DNA of 64,000 bases from CAYYJR01 sp964472305. Its GTDB lineage: Bacteria; Armatimonadota; Hebobacteria; CAIYQO01. A program made the translations under genes and the position numbers. This document shows, one piece after another, positions 8,440 through 16,404 of this stretch. Within the stretch, counting starts at the first letter, position 1, and each line of letters begins with the position of its first letter. The stretch covers positions 1-64,000 of the forward strand of contig CAYYJR010000014.1 in the NCBI GenBank assembly GCA_964472305.1, read 5' to 3'. The notes beneath the pieces were generated by a model, which worked only from the letters and a program-made list of their open reading frames with translations, made no database searches and was not told where the DNA came from.

Positions 8440-9423
8440 TTAGTGGTGCAACAGCTCCGCGGTGGTGAACAGGTTCGTTTCCAGCGAACTTGCATCCGCG
8501 GCGGCCAACCGCCGCAACGGTACCAGCGCGGCGCCGAGTACGGCGGGGCGGTGTGCCAGGCAGGGATGCAGCCGTGGCGCGAAGTCGTGCACGCACGCCG
8601 TCAGGTGCTCCCAGAAAATGGTTGAATGCACTGCCACGCTGCCCATGCCGATCAACGGGTAGTCCGTATCGTGCATGTCCAGGCGGTCGAGGATATCGCG
8701 CACTGTTTCAGCCATCGCTTCCGCCGCGGTGTGCAGGATGCTGATGGCGATGCGGTCACCCGCGCGCGCTTCGGCGTCCACCACGCGGGCGAAGGAGGCG
8801 ATCTCCGCGCGGTCGCGCTCGTTGACCATAAAATGAACGAGCGCTCCCAGGCCGGCACGCTGCTTTCCCATGTGCAACATACTGAAGATGGCATCGCTGA
8901 GGGAGGTTGCGTGCCGGGGTCCCCACGTGGCGCGGGCGGCCGCGCGCACGGCCAGCGCGCCGATCTGGTAGGCGCTGCCGTAATCGCCAAGTTGCGGACC
9001 CAGCCCGTCCAGATAGCGGGTGCGGCCATCACGGGTGACGCCGTATACCACGGCGCCGGTGCCCGCGATGACAACGATGCCCGTCTCCTGGCGGCACAGC
9101 ACGAATGCCGGGTCGCATTCGTGCAGATGATAAATTTTGGCGATGCCCGCGCGGTGCTGGTAGAGGGGCAACAAGCTGCCAACGCGGCAGGATATGCCGG
9201 CGATGTGCAACTCGTCGCAGATATAGTCGCCGAAGGCGATGTTGATGGCGCGGGTGACGGTGGCGCGACTGCGCCCGCCGCCGAATTTGCTGCGTCCGCG
9301 CTCGGAGCCGTTCCAGTTGCACCGCCCCCAGCCCAATACCACACCATCGTCACGCGTCAGCAGGGCGTCGCACTTCGTACCACCGCTATCGACCGCGAGC
9401 ACGCATCGCTGCAACGAGCTCAT
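8440..9423 (-). CDS. BadF/BadG/BcrA/BcrD-type ATPase, probable N-acetylglucosamine-class sugar kinase
   Basis: A 327-residue ASKHA-fold protein. The phosphate-1 loop AVDSGGTKCDALL (residues 10-22) and the AGTGAVVYG phosphate-2 loop are the ATP-binding hallmarks. LGDYGSAYQIG in the middle is shared by GlcNAc kinases of this family. Members phosphorylate GlcNAc or related amino sugars with ATP, while others activate dehydratases with an Fe-S cluster; no cysteine pair for such a cluster is visible here, so a sugar kinase is favoured. The start was set at the ATG at 9421-9423, preceded by GGAGAG, not at the longer frame to 9510. The adjacent SIS proteins fit a phospho-amino-sugar pathway. Confidence 0.75.
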   Translation of the reverse strand: MSSLQRCVLAVDSGGTKCDALLTRDDGVVLGWGRCNWNGSERGRSKFGGGRSRATVTRAINIAFGDYICDELHIAGISCRVGSLLPLYQHRAGIAKIYHLHECDPAFVLCRQETGIVVIAGTGAVVYGVTRDGRTRYLDGLGPQLGDYGSAYQIGALAVRAAARATWGPRHATSLSDAIFSMLHMGKQRAGLGALVHFMVNERDRAEIASFARVVDAEARAGDRIAISILHTAAEAMAETVRDILDRLDMHDTDYPLIGMGSVAVHSTIFWEHLTACVHDFAPRLHPCLAHRPAVLGAALVPLRRLAAADASSLETNLFTTAELLHH

Positions 9424-9653
9424 TGTGCTCTCCGTTACCACGAGAGTTTGGACGCGGGTTTGCCGCGTTGCCGCGGCGGGCCGATCCGATGTGTATGGTA
9501 GGGACTCCACGACTGCGTGTCAACAGCGGACGCGGGAGCACGGAGCGTTTTTTGCAATAACATGCGAGGGGCTGGGAACGGGTGACAACGCGAAGTCAGT
9601 TCCACTCGCCCCTGTCACATGCGGCCTGTCGTTCACCGGGTCTGGGCGTGCCT

Positions 9654-11633
9654 TTAATTGTTTGATACCGGAGGCGTGGCCGGCGTTGCCGGCACCGTGG
9701 GCGCTTTGCCGTTGCCGGCGGGCGTTTTCGGTGCGGGGGTGAGCAGTTCCGACACCGTGACGAAGGTGTAACCCCGCCGGCTGAGTTCGGTGATGATGGG
9801 GATGAGGATGTTCAACGTACCGTCCACCAGGCCGTTATGCAGCAGTAAAATACTGCCGGGTTTGACGCGGTCGACAATCTGAGATGCTTGCTTTTCTGGC
9901 GGCAGCTTGCGATACTCGCCGGCGTTGATGTCCCAATAGGTGATATTGTAATCCAGTGCGCGTAATTGCTTGGTCACGAATGGGTCGATGTTGCCGCCCG
10001 GCGGGCGAAAGAGGTACGTTTGTTGACCGGTCACTTCTTTGATCACTGCGCGCGTGCGCAAGACTTCGGCGATGATTTCCTGCTGCTTCAGCTTCGTCAT
10101 GTTCGGATGGGTGTAGGAGTGGTTGGCCAGTTCGTGACCTTCCGTCAGAATCTGTGTCGCCAACTCGGGGTATTGCTGCACCATTTTTCCGACCAGGAAG
10201 AAAGTCGCATGGGCGTTGAAACGCTTTAATTCGCTCAGGATGTTGGGCGTGTAGAGCGGATTGGGACCGTCATCGAAGGTGAGCGCCACCCGCTTGGGGC
10301 CGTCGGCGGGACCGCAACTGATTTCGTTCGTGGGTGACAGCGGGTGCAGGCCGTTCGCTTGATACAGTTGCGCCAGCGCGCCCAGCACACCCTCTGTGCT
10401 CGGGTCGATGGCGGCCGCCTTCTCGAAGGCGGCGACCGCCTGCGGCGTTTCACCCAGGCTGCGATGCCACCAGCCCAGTTGCATGAACAACGAGCGCGGC
10501 AGGGGCGACGGCATGATCAAGCCGATCAGTCGCTGCTGCAGTTCTCTGGCGCGCCCGGTGGGTTCCGGCGCGTTCTGCACGGTGCCGGTCAGCGTGGTGA
10601 CGGTGATGGCGTCTTCCTCTACCACCACCCCGCGCGAATCGTAGGCACAGATGCGCAGCTCATGCTCGCCCGGCAGCACATTGTCGGCATCCCAGATGAA
10701 ATGATACGGCATTTCAGTGAGCATGCCGCGCATAATGCGGTCCACCTGCAGCACGACGAACTTCACCTCGCGCGTGCCGCGATACACCACGCGCACGCGC
10801 TGCAACCCGCGTACCACCATGTTGCTGCGCGGGGCGGCGATTTCGAACATTTTTTGCGGCACCACCAATGTTTTCGGCTTGGGCACATCGATCTCCAGAT
10901 CGGTGCGCTGTTGCGATGGTTTTGGCGCATCGGCATTGGTTGGCAGATTGGACAGCGCCTGCGGGGTATCGGTGATAACCTGCATCAACGGCAGGCTGAT
11001 GGGCGGCAGTGGGGCGAGGAAATCCATGCCGTTATACGCGTTTGCCGCCAGGTGGCCGAAATCCAGCGCCTTGCGGGTGTACCCCAGGTGGTAGTGCAGT
11101 TGCGCCAGCGTTGACAGCAGAAAGGTGGATTGCTCACCGCCCTCCAGCGCCGCCTTGCCGGCTTGCGCAGCATCGGTCAGTCGCCCCAGCAGCATGTAGA
11201 CATAGGTGAGCAGCACCTTCACGCGGGCATCGTCAGGAGCGAGTACGGCGGCGCGTTCGACCAGCGTGGTCGCCTCGAAGACGCGTCCGCGTTTGAGCAG
11301 GCACAGGCTGAAGCCGCACAGCGCCGCGAGTTGTTTGGGGTCGCGGTCCAGCGCGCGGCGATACGCCACCTCGGCGGCCGGGCCGTCACCCGTGCATGCT
11401 TCCACGATGCCGCGCGCGGCCAGCAACAGCGCATCGGGTGATTCGCCGTCTCCGGCGGGGATGAGGGTGAGTCGCGCAGCATCGACTTCATGCGTGCTCA
11501 ACAGACCGATGGCGCGTTCGATGGCATCGAGCGCGCTGTCCGCGCGCGCGGGGAGCGCCAGAAAGGAGGCGACGGCGATGACAACGAATATTATGATGGC
11601 CAGACGAGAGCGACCGGCGATGCGCCTTAACAC
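9654..11633 (-). CDS. Membrane-anchored TPR protein with C-terminal polysaccharide deacetylase (NodB) domain
   Basis: 659 residues. A hydrophobic stretch at about 10-30 (LAIIIFVVIAVASFLAL) is a signal or membrane anchor. Residues about 35-215 are alanine-rich helical repeats of TPR type, residues about 260-360 look like a beta-sandwich, and a further TPR-like pair follows (WHRSLGETPQAVAAFEKAA). The C-terminal third is a carbohydrate esterase 4 domain: VALTFDDGPNPLYT (catalytic base and metal Asp), ANHSYTHPNMT (metal-binding HxxxH), RPPGG, and SILLLHNG near the end. Such enzymes remove N-acetyl groups from peptidoglycan or exopolysaccharide outside the cytoplasm. The assigned start is GTG at 11633; no clear Shine-Dalgarno is present, so the start is uncertain. 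The short tail after VSELL is Pro/Ala-rich. Confidence 0.88.
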   Translation of the reverse strand: MLRRIAGRSRLAIIIFVVIAVASFLALPARADSALDAIERAIGLLSTHEVDAARLTLIPAGDGESPDALLLAARGIVEACTGDGPAAEVAYRRALDRDPKQLAALCGFSLCLLKRGRVFEATTLVERAAVLAPDDARVKVLLTYVYMLLGRLTDAAQAGKAALEGGEQSTFLLSTLAQLHYHLGYTRKALDFGHLAANAYNGMDFLAPLPPISLPLMQVITDTPQALSNLPTNADAPKPSQQRTDLEIDVPKPKTLVVPQKMFEIAAPRSNMVVRGLQRVRVVYRGTREVKFVVLQVDRIMRGMLTEMPYHFIWDADNVLPGEHELRICAYDSRGVVVEEDAITVTTLTGTVQNAPEPTGRARELQQRLIGLIMPSPLPRSLFMQLGWWHRSLGETPQAVAAFEKAAAIDPSTEGVLGALAQLYQANGLHPLSPTNEISCGPADGPKRVALTFDDGPNPLYTPNILSELKRFNAHATFFLVGKMVQQYPELATQILTEGHELANHSYTHPNMTKLKQQEIIAEVLRTRAVIKEVTGQQTYLFRPPGGNIDPFVTKQLRALDYNITYWDINAGEYRKLPPEKQASQIVDRVKPGSILLLHNGLVDGTLNILIPIITELSRRGYTFVTVSELLTPAPKTPAGNGKAPTVPATPATPPVSNN

Positions 11634-11760
11634 GCACTAATGATAGCGAAGGTTCACCGGAAAAACAACCCCCATGCGTCCCGGGGGGAACTCTACGCAG
11701 CACGCGTGATACCCGATACGATGTCTGCGTCTGCCACGCCGTACAAGCGGAGGCCCGGAT

Positions 11761-12594
11761 ATGCCCACCGACACCATGCAACTCGACGCGCCGCCGCGCG
11801 GATGGTTCGCCACACGCTGGCGGCGTTTCGCGCTGGCTGTGACCTTTCTAACCCGCCTGCCGCTACCGATTTCCGGTACGGCGACCGCAGACGATTTACG
11901 GGCCAGCATGGGCTGGTATCCCGTGGTCGGGCTGGTGCTGGGTGCGGTCGGCTGGGGGTTTTATCGTGCCGCCGGCTTGGTGCTGCCGTCCGCGGTAGCG
12001 GCAGCGGTGACCATCATCGCGCTGGAATGGTGTACGGGTGCGCTGCACCTGGATGGAGTGATGGACACCTGCGACGGGCTGGGCAGCGGCGCGCCGCGTG
12101 AACGGGCGCTGGAGATCATGAAAGATAGCCGCGTGGGAGCAAAGGGCGTCTTCGGGGCACTCGCGGTACTGCTGCTGAAAGTCACCGCGCTGGCCGCGTT
12201 GGCTCCCCCGGACAGCCTGCTACCGCTGCTGGTGGGCTGCATGGCGGCACGCCTGGCGCCCATCTGGGCCGTCACGCTTTTCCCCTATGCGCGTCCCGAC
12301 GGCACCGGCAAGGCTTTCACCGGCGGCACAGTGGGCTGGTCGCTGCCGGCGGCTACCCTTTTCACCCTGGGTGCCGGCTGGTTCCTTGGCTACCTGCTCG
12401 GACAGGGATTACTCGGCCTGGGTCTGGCGTTGCTGCTGACCGCGTTGGTGCTGTTCGTGCACAGTCGCATTGCACGGCGGCTGGGCGGGCTGACCGGCGA
12501 TGTTTACGGCATGGGCATTGAACTGGCAGAAACACTGGCGTTGCTCATCGGCTGCATGCTGGTGCAGCATGTCACCCTCGCCGCGTCGTTATAA
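11761..12594 (+). CDS. cobS: Adenosylcobinamide-GDP ribazoletransferase (cobalamin synthase)
   Basis: CobS joins adenosylcobinamide-GDP with alpha-ribazole (or its phosphate) at the inner membrane, the last stage of vitamin B12 assembly. The 277-residue protein has several hydrophobic helices and the catalytic blocks GALHLDGVMDTCDGLGSG (about 95-112) and IMKDSRVGAKGV, which bind metal and nucleotide. GGAGG lies 8 bases before the ATG. No other cob gene is in the window, and the 120-base upstream gap shows no recognisable B12 riboswitch. The gene may serve salvage from cobinamide. Confidence 0.94.
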   Translation: MPTDTMQLDAPPRGWFATRWRRFALAVTFLTRLPLPISGTATADDLRASMGWYPVVGLVLGAVGWGFYRAAGLVLPSAVAAAVTIIALEWCTGALHLDGVMDTCDGLGSGAPRERALEIMKDSRVGAKGVFGALAVLLLKVTALAALAPPDSLLPLLVGCMAARLAPIWAVTLFPYARPDGTGKAFTGGTVGWSLPAATLFTLGAGWFLGYLLGQGLLGLGLALLLTALVLFVHSRIARRLGGLTGDVYGMGIELAETLALLIGCMLVQHVTLAASL

Positions 12595-12742
12595 TACCAG
12601 AGATGTTCTCTGCCGCCGCGTGATCTGGTCGAGATGACCTGCCGGATGCCCGTCGCGGATATCCGGTATCTCCATACAAACTATCCGAACTCTCCGGTTA
12701 TCGAAATCAGCAGGACTTCAGCGATCAGCGCGGAATGATAGT

Positions 12743-12768
12743 GCATACCGCGCCATTGCGCGGTATGC
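12743..12768. promoter_or_regulatory. Perfect 11-bp hairpin/palindrome upstream of the C39-like gene
   Basis: GCATACCGCGC (12743-12753) and its reverse complement GCGCGGTATGC (12758-12768) are separated by CATT. The structure sits 12 bases before the Shine-Dalgarno of the following gene. There is no T-run, so an operator or a translation-control hairpin is likelier than a terminator. Confidence 0.6.
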
Positions 12769-12794
12769 GCCGCCCGAGAATGGAGGTACCGCGT

Positions 12795-13733
12795 ATGGAA
12801 AACGTACTCTCCCAGGTGCAGGCGCCGGCCATTGCCACCTCCATGATGGGGAGTTTATATGGCGCGGCGCGTACCTGGGATGCTTCACTCACACTCACCG
12901 ACCTCTTTGGTTATTCAGGCCATGCGTTCATCCTGAACATCGAACGCACGCTTTGTCCCAGCGGGCCAACAGCCTGGGATTGGGGCGCCATCCTCTTCCC
13001 GCTTCGCCAGATGCTCACCCTGCGGCGGTTATGCGCGTCCTGCGACATGCGCAGTCCCGAAGAAGCGCGCGAATTGATCTGGCAGCGCACCGTCGAGAGC
13101 ATCGATGCCGGGCGCCCCGCACTGCTGTGGGATCTGATTTACCCCGAATTTTACCTGGCCTACGGTTATGATACCGATCGCGGCGAATACCTGGTGCACG
13201 GGCCGGCGGCGGAGCGCGTTTCCGGCCGCGTTTCGTGGTCGCACCTGGGACACAGCACCGGCTCGGTGTGGGCGTTATTCCCCGGTCCGCACGAGTCGCC
13301 CAACCCCACGGCCGCGCGCGACCTTGCGTTGCGTGGCGCGGTAGCCTGGCACCGCTGGCCGAACGAGCGTCACGCGCAGTGGACTTTCGGCGGCGACGCA
13401 TGGAACGTGTGGATTGCCGCGATCAGCGAGGAAGAAGTCGCGCACGCCTCGGACGCGCTGTCGTATAATCATTTCGTGTATGCCGAGTGCCGCCGGCACG
13501 CCGCGCGGTTCCTGGAAGGGCAGGGCGTGGCCTTCGCCGAATCCGCCATCGCCTACGCGCGCGTGGCCGAAGCGCTGGATGCCGTGTGCGCAGTGTGGAA
13601 ATTCCCGGCGCCGGTGCCCCCGCTGGCGGTACGGCGCGAGTTGGCCGAACAACTGGCCATTGCGCGTGATGCGGAGGTTGAGGCCGTACATGCGCTGGAG
13701 AGTGCGATACAACAGGACGCCGCGCTGCGGTAA
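12795..13733 (+). CDS. Unknown protein with C39/BtrH-like N-terminal fold
   Basis: 312 residues, cytoplasmic by sequence, with no signal peptide. The N-terminal half carries GSLYGAARTW, then GYSGHAFILNI and CPSGPTAWDW, a pattern that recalls BtrH N-terminal-type or C39 peptidase-like proteins. The usual catalytic cysteine at the N-terminal helix is replaced (Ser-Leu-Tyr). A middle part has the GRPALLWDL and YDTDRGEYLVHG strands typical of that fold, and the C-terminal third is helical and alanine-rich. The start at 12795 was chosen for its TGGAGGT Shine-Dalgarno; an earlier in-frame ATG at 12735 would place the palindrome inside the coding region. The role is unknown, and the fold assignment is by motif similarity only. 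Confidence 0.7.
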   Translation: MENVLSQVQAPAIATSMMGSLYGAARTWDASLTLTDLFGYSGHAFILNIERTLCPSGPTAWDWGAILFPLRQMLTLRRLCASCDMRSPEEARELIWQRTVESIDAGRPALLWDLIYPEFYLAYGYDTDRGEYLVHGPAAERVSGRVSWSHLGHSTGSVWALFPGPHESPNPTAARDLALRGAVAWHRWPNERHAQWTFGGDAWNVWIAAISEEEVAHASDALSYNHFVYAECRRHAARFLEGQGVAFAESAIAYARVAEALDAVCAVWKFPAPVPPLAVRRELAEQLAIARDAEVEAVHALESAIQQDAALR

Positions 13734-13783
13734 GTATGCGCTTGTGGGCGCTCGTCCCGTCTGACCGGTCAGCGAAATTGGTT

Positions 13784-13812
13784 TTGCATCAAGCGAGAAT
13801 TTACGTTATGCT
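13784..13812 (+). promoter_or_regulatory. Sigma-70-like promoter upstream of the YtxH gene
   Basis: TTGCAT (13784-13789) and TATGCT (13807-13812) have a 17-base spacer. A second -10-like hexamer, TATAAT, is present at 13886-13891 without a good -35. Either could start a message through ytxH and perhaps on into rsbV. Confidence 0.45.
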
Positions 13813-13935
13813 ATGCACCGATATAAGTCGCGGCAGGCAGGGCGCGCACGATGTGCCAGAAGCAACCGGCGCACGTCGCCGGCGTTATAATGAATGTAAC
13901 GGCGCGCCGCCGGCAACAGAAGAAGGAGAAACGCC

Positions 13936-14244
13936 ATGACTGAGACCCCTGAACAGTCGACTTCCATAAGCAGCATACTGGCCGGATTACTCGTTGGCGC
14001 GGCCATCGGCGGCGCCGTTTCGTTGCTCTTCGCCCCGAAACCGGGACGCGAGACGCGCGAGGAACTGGCACAGCGGCTGGATGAGTTGAAAGAGTGCGTG
14101 GACGAGACCACCCGGCAGGTCACCGAATGCGTCAAGGAGCGACTTGACGAAGTGAAGGCGGACCTGGCGAAAGCGGTAGAAGATGCGCGCACCGTCGCCG
14201 CCCAACACGCGGACGAATTACACCGGCGCAGAGAGATGCCGTAA
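13936..14244 (+). CDS. YtxH-domain membrane protein
   Basis: 102 residues. One glycine-rich transmembrane segment (ILAGLLVGAAIGGAVSLLFA, about 14-33) is followed at once by PKPGRETREEL, the YtxH signature, and by a long charged amphipathic helix to the end. In Bacillus, YtxH-type proteins belong to the SigB/SigH general-stress set, and their biochemical role is unknown. AGAAGGAGA lies upstream of the ATG. Its place immediately before an rsbV-rsbW-sigma operon fits a stress function, though 175 bases separate them. Confidence 0.85.
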   Translation: MTETPEQSTSISSILAGLLVGAAIGGAVSLLFAPKPGRETREELAQRLDELKECVDETTRQVTECVKERLDEVKADLAKAVEDARTVAAQHADELHRRREMP

Positions 14245-14274
14245 CGGTCGAGATGGTCGGAATGTCACATGGGC

Positions 14275-14293
14275 GGACGAAGCGCGTTCGTCC
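14275..14293 (+). terminator. Small hairpin after the YtxH gene
   Basis: GGACGAA (14275-14281) pairs with TTCGTCC (14287-14293) around a GCGCG loop, 31 bases after the ytxH stop. No T-run follows, so it may pause rather than end transcription. Confidence 0.3.
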
Positions 14294-14419
14294 CGGAACA
14301 TCGTTGCACCGGAAATGCGCCATTGCGGCGCGCACGGTTCGCTACACTGAAGACAGTACGCACGCAACATGACGCAACCCGTAACTGGACGCACACGGTG
14401 GCGAATGAGGAGAACGAAC

Positions 14420-14794
14420 GTGGGCAATGCCATTAACCTTGACGTGAAGACTCGGTGCCTGGACAACCATATCGCCGTTGTCGAATTAGCCGGCGAAATG
14501 GACGTATACACGACGCCGCAGGCGAAAGAGGCGATGTTAGACTTGCTCGAGAAGGGGTATTACCTCCTTGTCGTCAATCTGCACGGAACGGATTATCTGG
14601 ACAGCACCGCACTCGGCGTTCTGGTCGGAATGCTGAAGCGGGTGCGCGAGCAGGGAGGCCAGTTGCGACTGGTGTCGCCAACCCCGCGCATTCGCCGCTT
14701 GCTGGAGATTACCCGACTGAATAATGTTTTTCCGATCGATGCCTCCGAGCAGGACGCGACGACGAAACTTCAGCAAGAGGGGGCGGAATCCTGA
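14420..14794 (+). CDS. rsbV: Anti-sigma factor antagonist (STAS domain)
   Basis: The 124-residue protein is the positive arm of a partner-switching module: unphosphorylated, it binds the anti-sigma kinase encoded next and frees the sigma factor. The STAS fold is clear, with VVELAGEMDVYTTP near residue 20-33 and LDSTALGVLVG with phosphorylatable Ser62. The start is GTG at 14420, because GAGGAG lies exactly 7 bases upstream; an in-frame ATG at 14405 would overlap that site. The stop overlaps the next ATG (ATGA), which implies coupled synthesis with the kinase. No SpoIIE/RsbU phosphatase gene is in the window. Confidence 0.92.
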   Translation: MGNAINLDVKTRCLDNHIAVVELAGEMDVYTTPQAKEAMLDLLEKGYYLLVVNLHGTDYLDSTALGVLVGMLKRVREQGGQLRLVSPTPRIRRLLEITRLNNVFPIDASEQDATTKLQQEGAES

Positions 14795-15246
14795 TGGAGA
14801 CCTGCAACGGGTGCCATGTCGAGCTGCATCTTCCTAATCGCCCGGAATTCGTCGCGGTGGCGCGTCTGACGGTGTCGGCTATCGCGTGCCGGCTGGCGTT
14901 CGATATCGATGCGATCGAAGACATCAAGGTGGCAGTGGGCGAGGCCTGCACGAATGCCATCGAACACGGTTGCCCGGCGCAGCGCGGCACGCAAATGATC
15001 GTGGTGCGTTGCGACATCGCGGACGATACGTTGATCATCACCGTGCTCGATCCCGGCGAAGGATTTGATCCTGCCACTGCCGAGCGCCAGCATCCCCGCG
15101 GCACGATGGTCCTGACCGAAAGGGGATTGGGCATGTTGCTGATTGAATCATTGATGGATGAGGTGGATTTCAGCAGCAATCCGGGGAACGGAACACAGGT
15201 GCGCATGGTGAAGCGTTTGCGCATCGCACAAGTGGAGGAGCGTTAA
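14794..15246 (+). CDS. rsbW: Anti-sigma factor / serine-protein kinase (HATPase_c)
   Basis: This 150-residue protein would hold the downstream sigma factor inactive and phosphorylate the STAS antagonist. It has the Bergerat ATP fold: the N-box in GEACTNAIEHG (residues 49-59), the G1 box DPGEGFDP near 90, and the G2 box RGLGMLLI near 110. Gene order antagonist-kinase-sigma equals B. subtilis rsbV-rsbW-sigB. It overlaps rsbV by ATGA and the sigma gene by one base (TAATG), so the three are one translational unit. It could equally be called SpoIIAB-like. Confidence 0.92.
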   Translation: METCNGCHVELHLPNRPEFVAVARLTVSAIACRLAFDIDAIEDIKVAVGEACTNAIEHGCPAQRGTQMIVVRCDIADDTLIITVLDPGEGFDPATAERQHPRGTMVLTERGLGMLLIESLMDEVDFSSNPGNGTQVRMVKRLRIAQVEER

Positions 15247-16148
15247 TGTTGTTTTCCATGGTCGCGGAGCCAGAGGATATTATGCCGCGACATGAGGAAG
15301 AACCTGTGTCGCAGCAGGAGGAGATCGTGGAGCCGGTCGCCGATGAGGCAGAACTGGCGCCGGAGGAAGAGGTCGTCGCGCCGGTGGAGAGCGAAACCCC
15401 GGTGGTTCACCTCGATGATGATCTCTTTTTGCGCTACTACCGCACGCGTGACCCGATCATCCGCGAGCAGCTGGTGATGAATCATATGAATCTTGTCCGC
15501 TTTCTGGCGAAGAAATTCGCCAATCGCGGCGAGCCGCTGGACGATCTCATCGGGGTCGGCACCATCGGACTCATGCACGCCATTGACCGCTTCGATCCCG
15601 AACGCGGCATCCGGTTTGCCACCTTTGCGACACCGACCATCGTGGGCGAGATCAAACGTCATTTCCGCGACCGTGGCTGGGCGATCAAAGTGCCGCGCCG
15701 CCTGCAAGAAGTAAACCTGGCGGCTAACAAGGCCGTCGAGCAACTCACCCTGAAGTTAAATCGCGCCCCGACAGTGCAGGAGATCGCGGAGCATATCAAG
15801 GTCGGCCTGGAAGAAACGCTGGAAGGCATGGAACTGGGCCACCTCTATGAACTGGTATCACTGGACAACGAATTGGGTGACGACGACGATGAGTCACGTT
15901 CCCGCCTGGAAGACTACGTCGGCAAAGAGGACGTCGCCTTTGAGGAATACGGCCTGCGCTCGCGACTGGAAGATGCCATCGGACGGTTGAGTCCGCGTGA
16001 ACGCAAGATTATCATTCTGCGTTTCTTCAAAGGCTGGTCGCAGACGGATGTGGCGAAGGAATTGCAGATTTCCCAGATGCACGTTTCGCGCTTGCAACAC
16101 AAAGCGCTGGCGCGGTTGCGCGAAATGGTGGAATCGGAAGAAGTATAA
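15246..16148 (+). CDS. SigB/SigF-type alternative RNA polymerase sigma factor
   Basis: 300 residues of the sigma-70 group 3 class. Region 2 covers NLVRFLAKKFANRG to EIKRHFRDRGW with the -10-reading helices (FDPERGIRFATFATP), region 3 follows, and region 4 covers LSPRERKIIILRFFKGWS and the recognition helix QISQMHVSRLQHKAL. The first 55 residues are an acidic, proline-containing extension not typical of SigB, with many glutamates (HEEE, PEEEV), which may be a flexible or regulatory arm. GGAGGAG just upstream supports the start. Directed by RsbV/RsbW it should switch on a stress or envelope regulon; its target genes cannot be read from this window. Confidence 0.92.
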   Translation: MLFSMVAEPEDIMPRHEEEPVSQQEEIVEPVADEAELAPEEEVVAPVESETPVVHLDDDLFLRYYRTRDPIIREQLVMNHMNLVRFLAKKFANRGEPLDDLIGVGTIGLMHAIDRFDPERGIRFATFATPTIVGEIKRHFRDRGWAIKVPRRLQEVNLAANKAVEQLTLKLNRAPTVQEIAEHIKVGLEETLEGMELGHLYELVSLDNELGDDDDESRSRLEDYVGKEDVAFEEYGLRSRLEDAIGRLSPRERKIIILRFFKGWSQTDVAKELQISQMHVSRLQHKALARLREMVESEEV

Positions 16149-16173
16149 CGCACTTATACGGATAGTTGAATGT

Positions 16174-16203
16174 CACGGGCAGGCGTTTTCGCGCCTGCCC
16201 GTG
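16174..16203 (+). terminator. Hairpin after the rsb-sigma operon
   Basis: CACGGGCAGGCG (16174-16185) and CGCCTGCCCGTG (16192-16203) form a perfect 12-bp stem with a TTTTCG loop, 25 bases past the sigma stop. No T-tract follows, but the stem is strong and well placed. Confidence 0.55.
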
Positions 16204-16350
16204 CGCGTTGCCGGCGGCATGCTGCCTCTGCCCCGACCACACCGTATACTCGCGATGCGCGTGGAATATGGAATAATGCTTTCAGCCAGCACTCATGGCA
16301 CGGGCGGGGAATCCGTTTCGTGTCACGTCCGGGACCAGGCGCTGTTTCCG

Positions 16351-16359
16351 TGGTATAAT
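16351..16359 (+). promoter_or_regulatory. Extended -10 promoter for the beta-propeller gene
   Basis: TGGTATAAT (16351-16359) is a consensus extended -10 element 45 bases before the ATG of the next gene. A clear -35 is missing. Confidence 0.5.
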
Positions 16360-16404
16360 GATGGAGCACCCCGCAGGTTTCATGGGTCTCCGGGAGAGCG
16401 AGTT

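Noticed and set aside
11641..11760. Cobalamin riboswitch ahead of cobS
   Set aside because: The gap is only 120 bases and shows no B12-box-like sequence or expected folding pattern.
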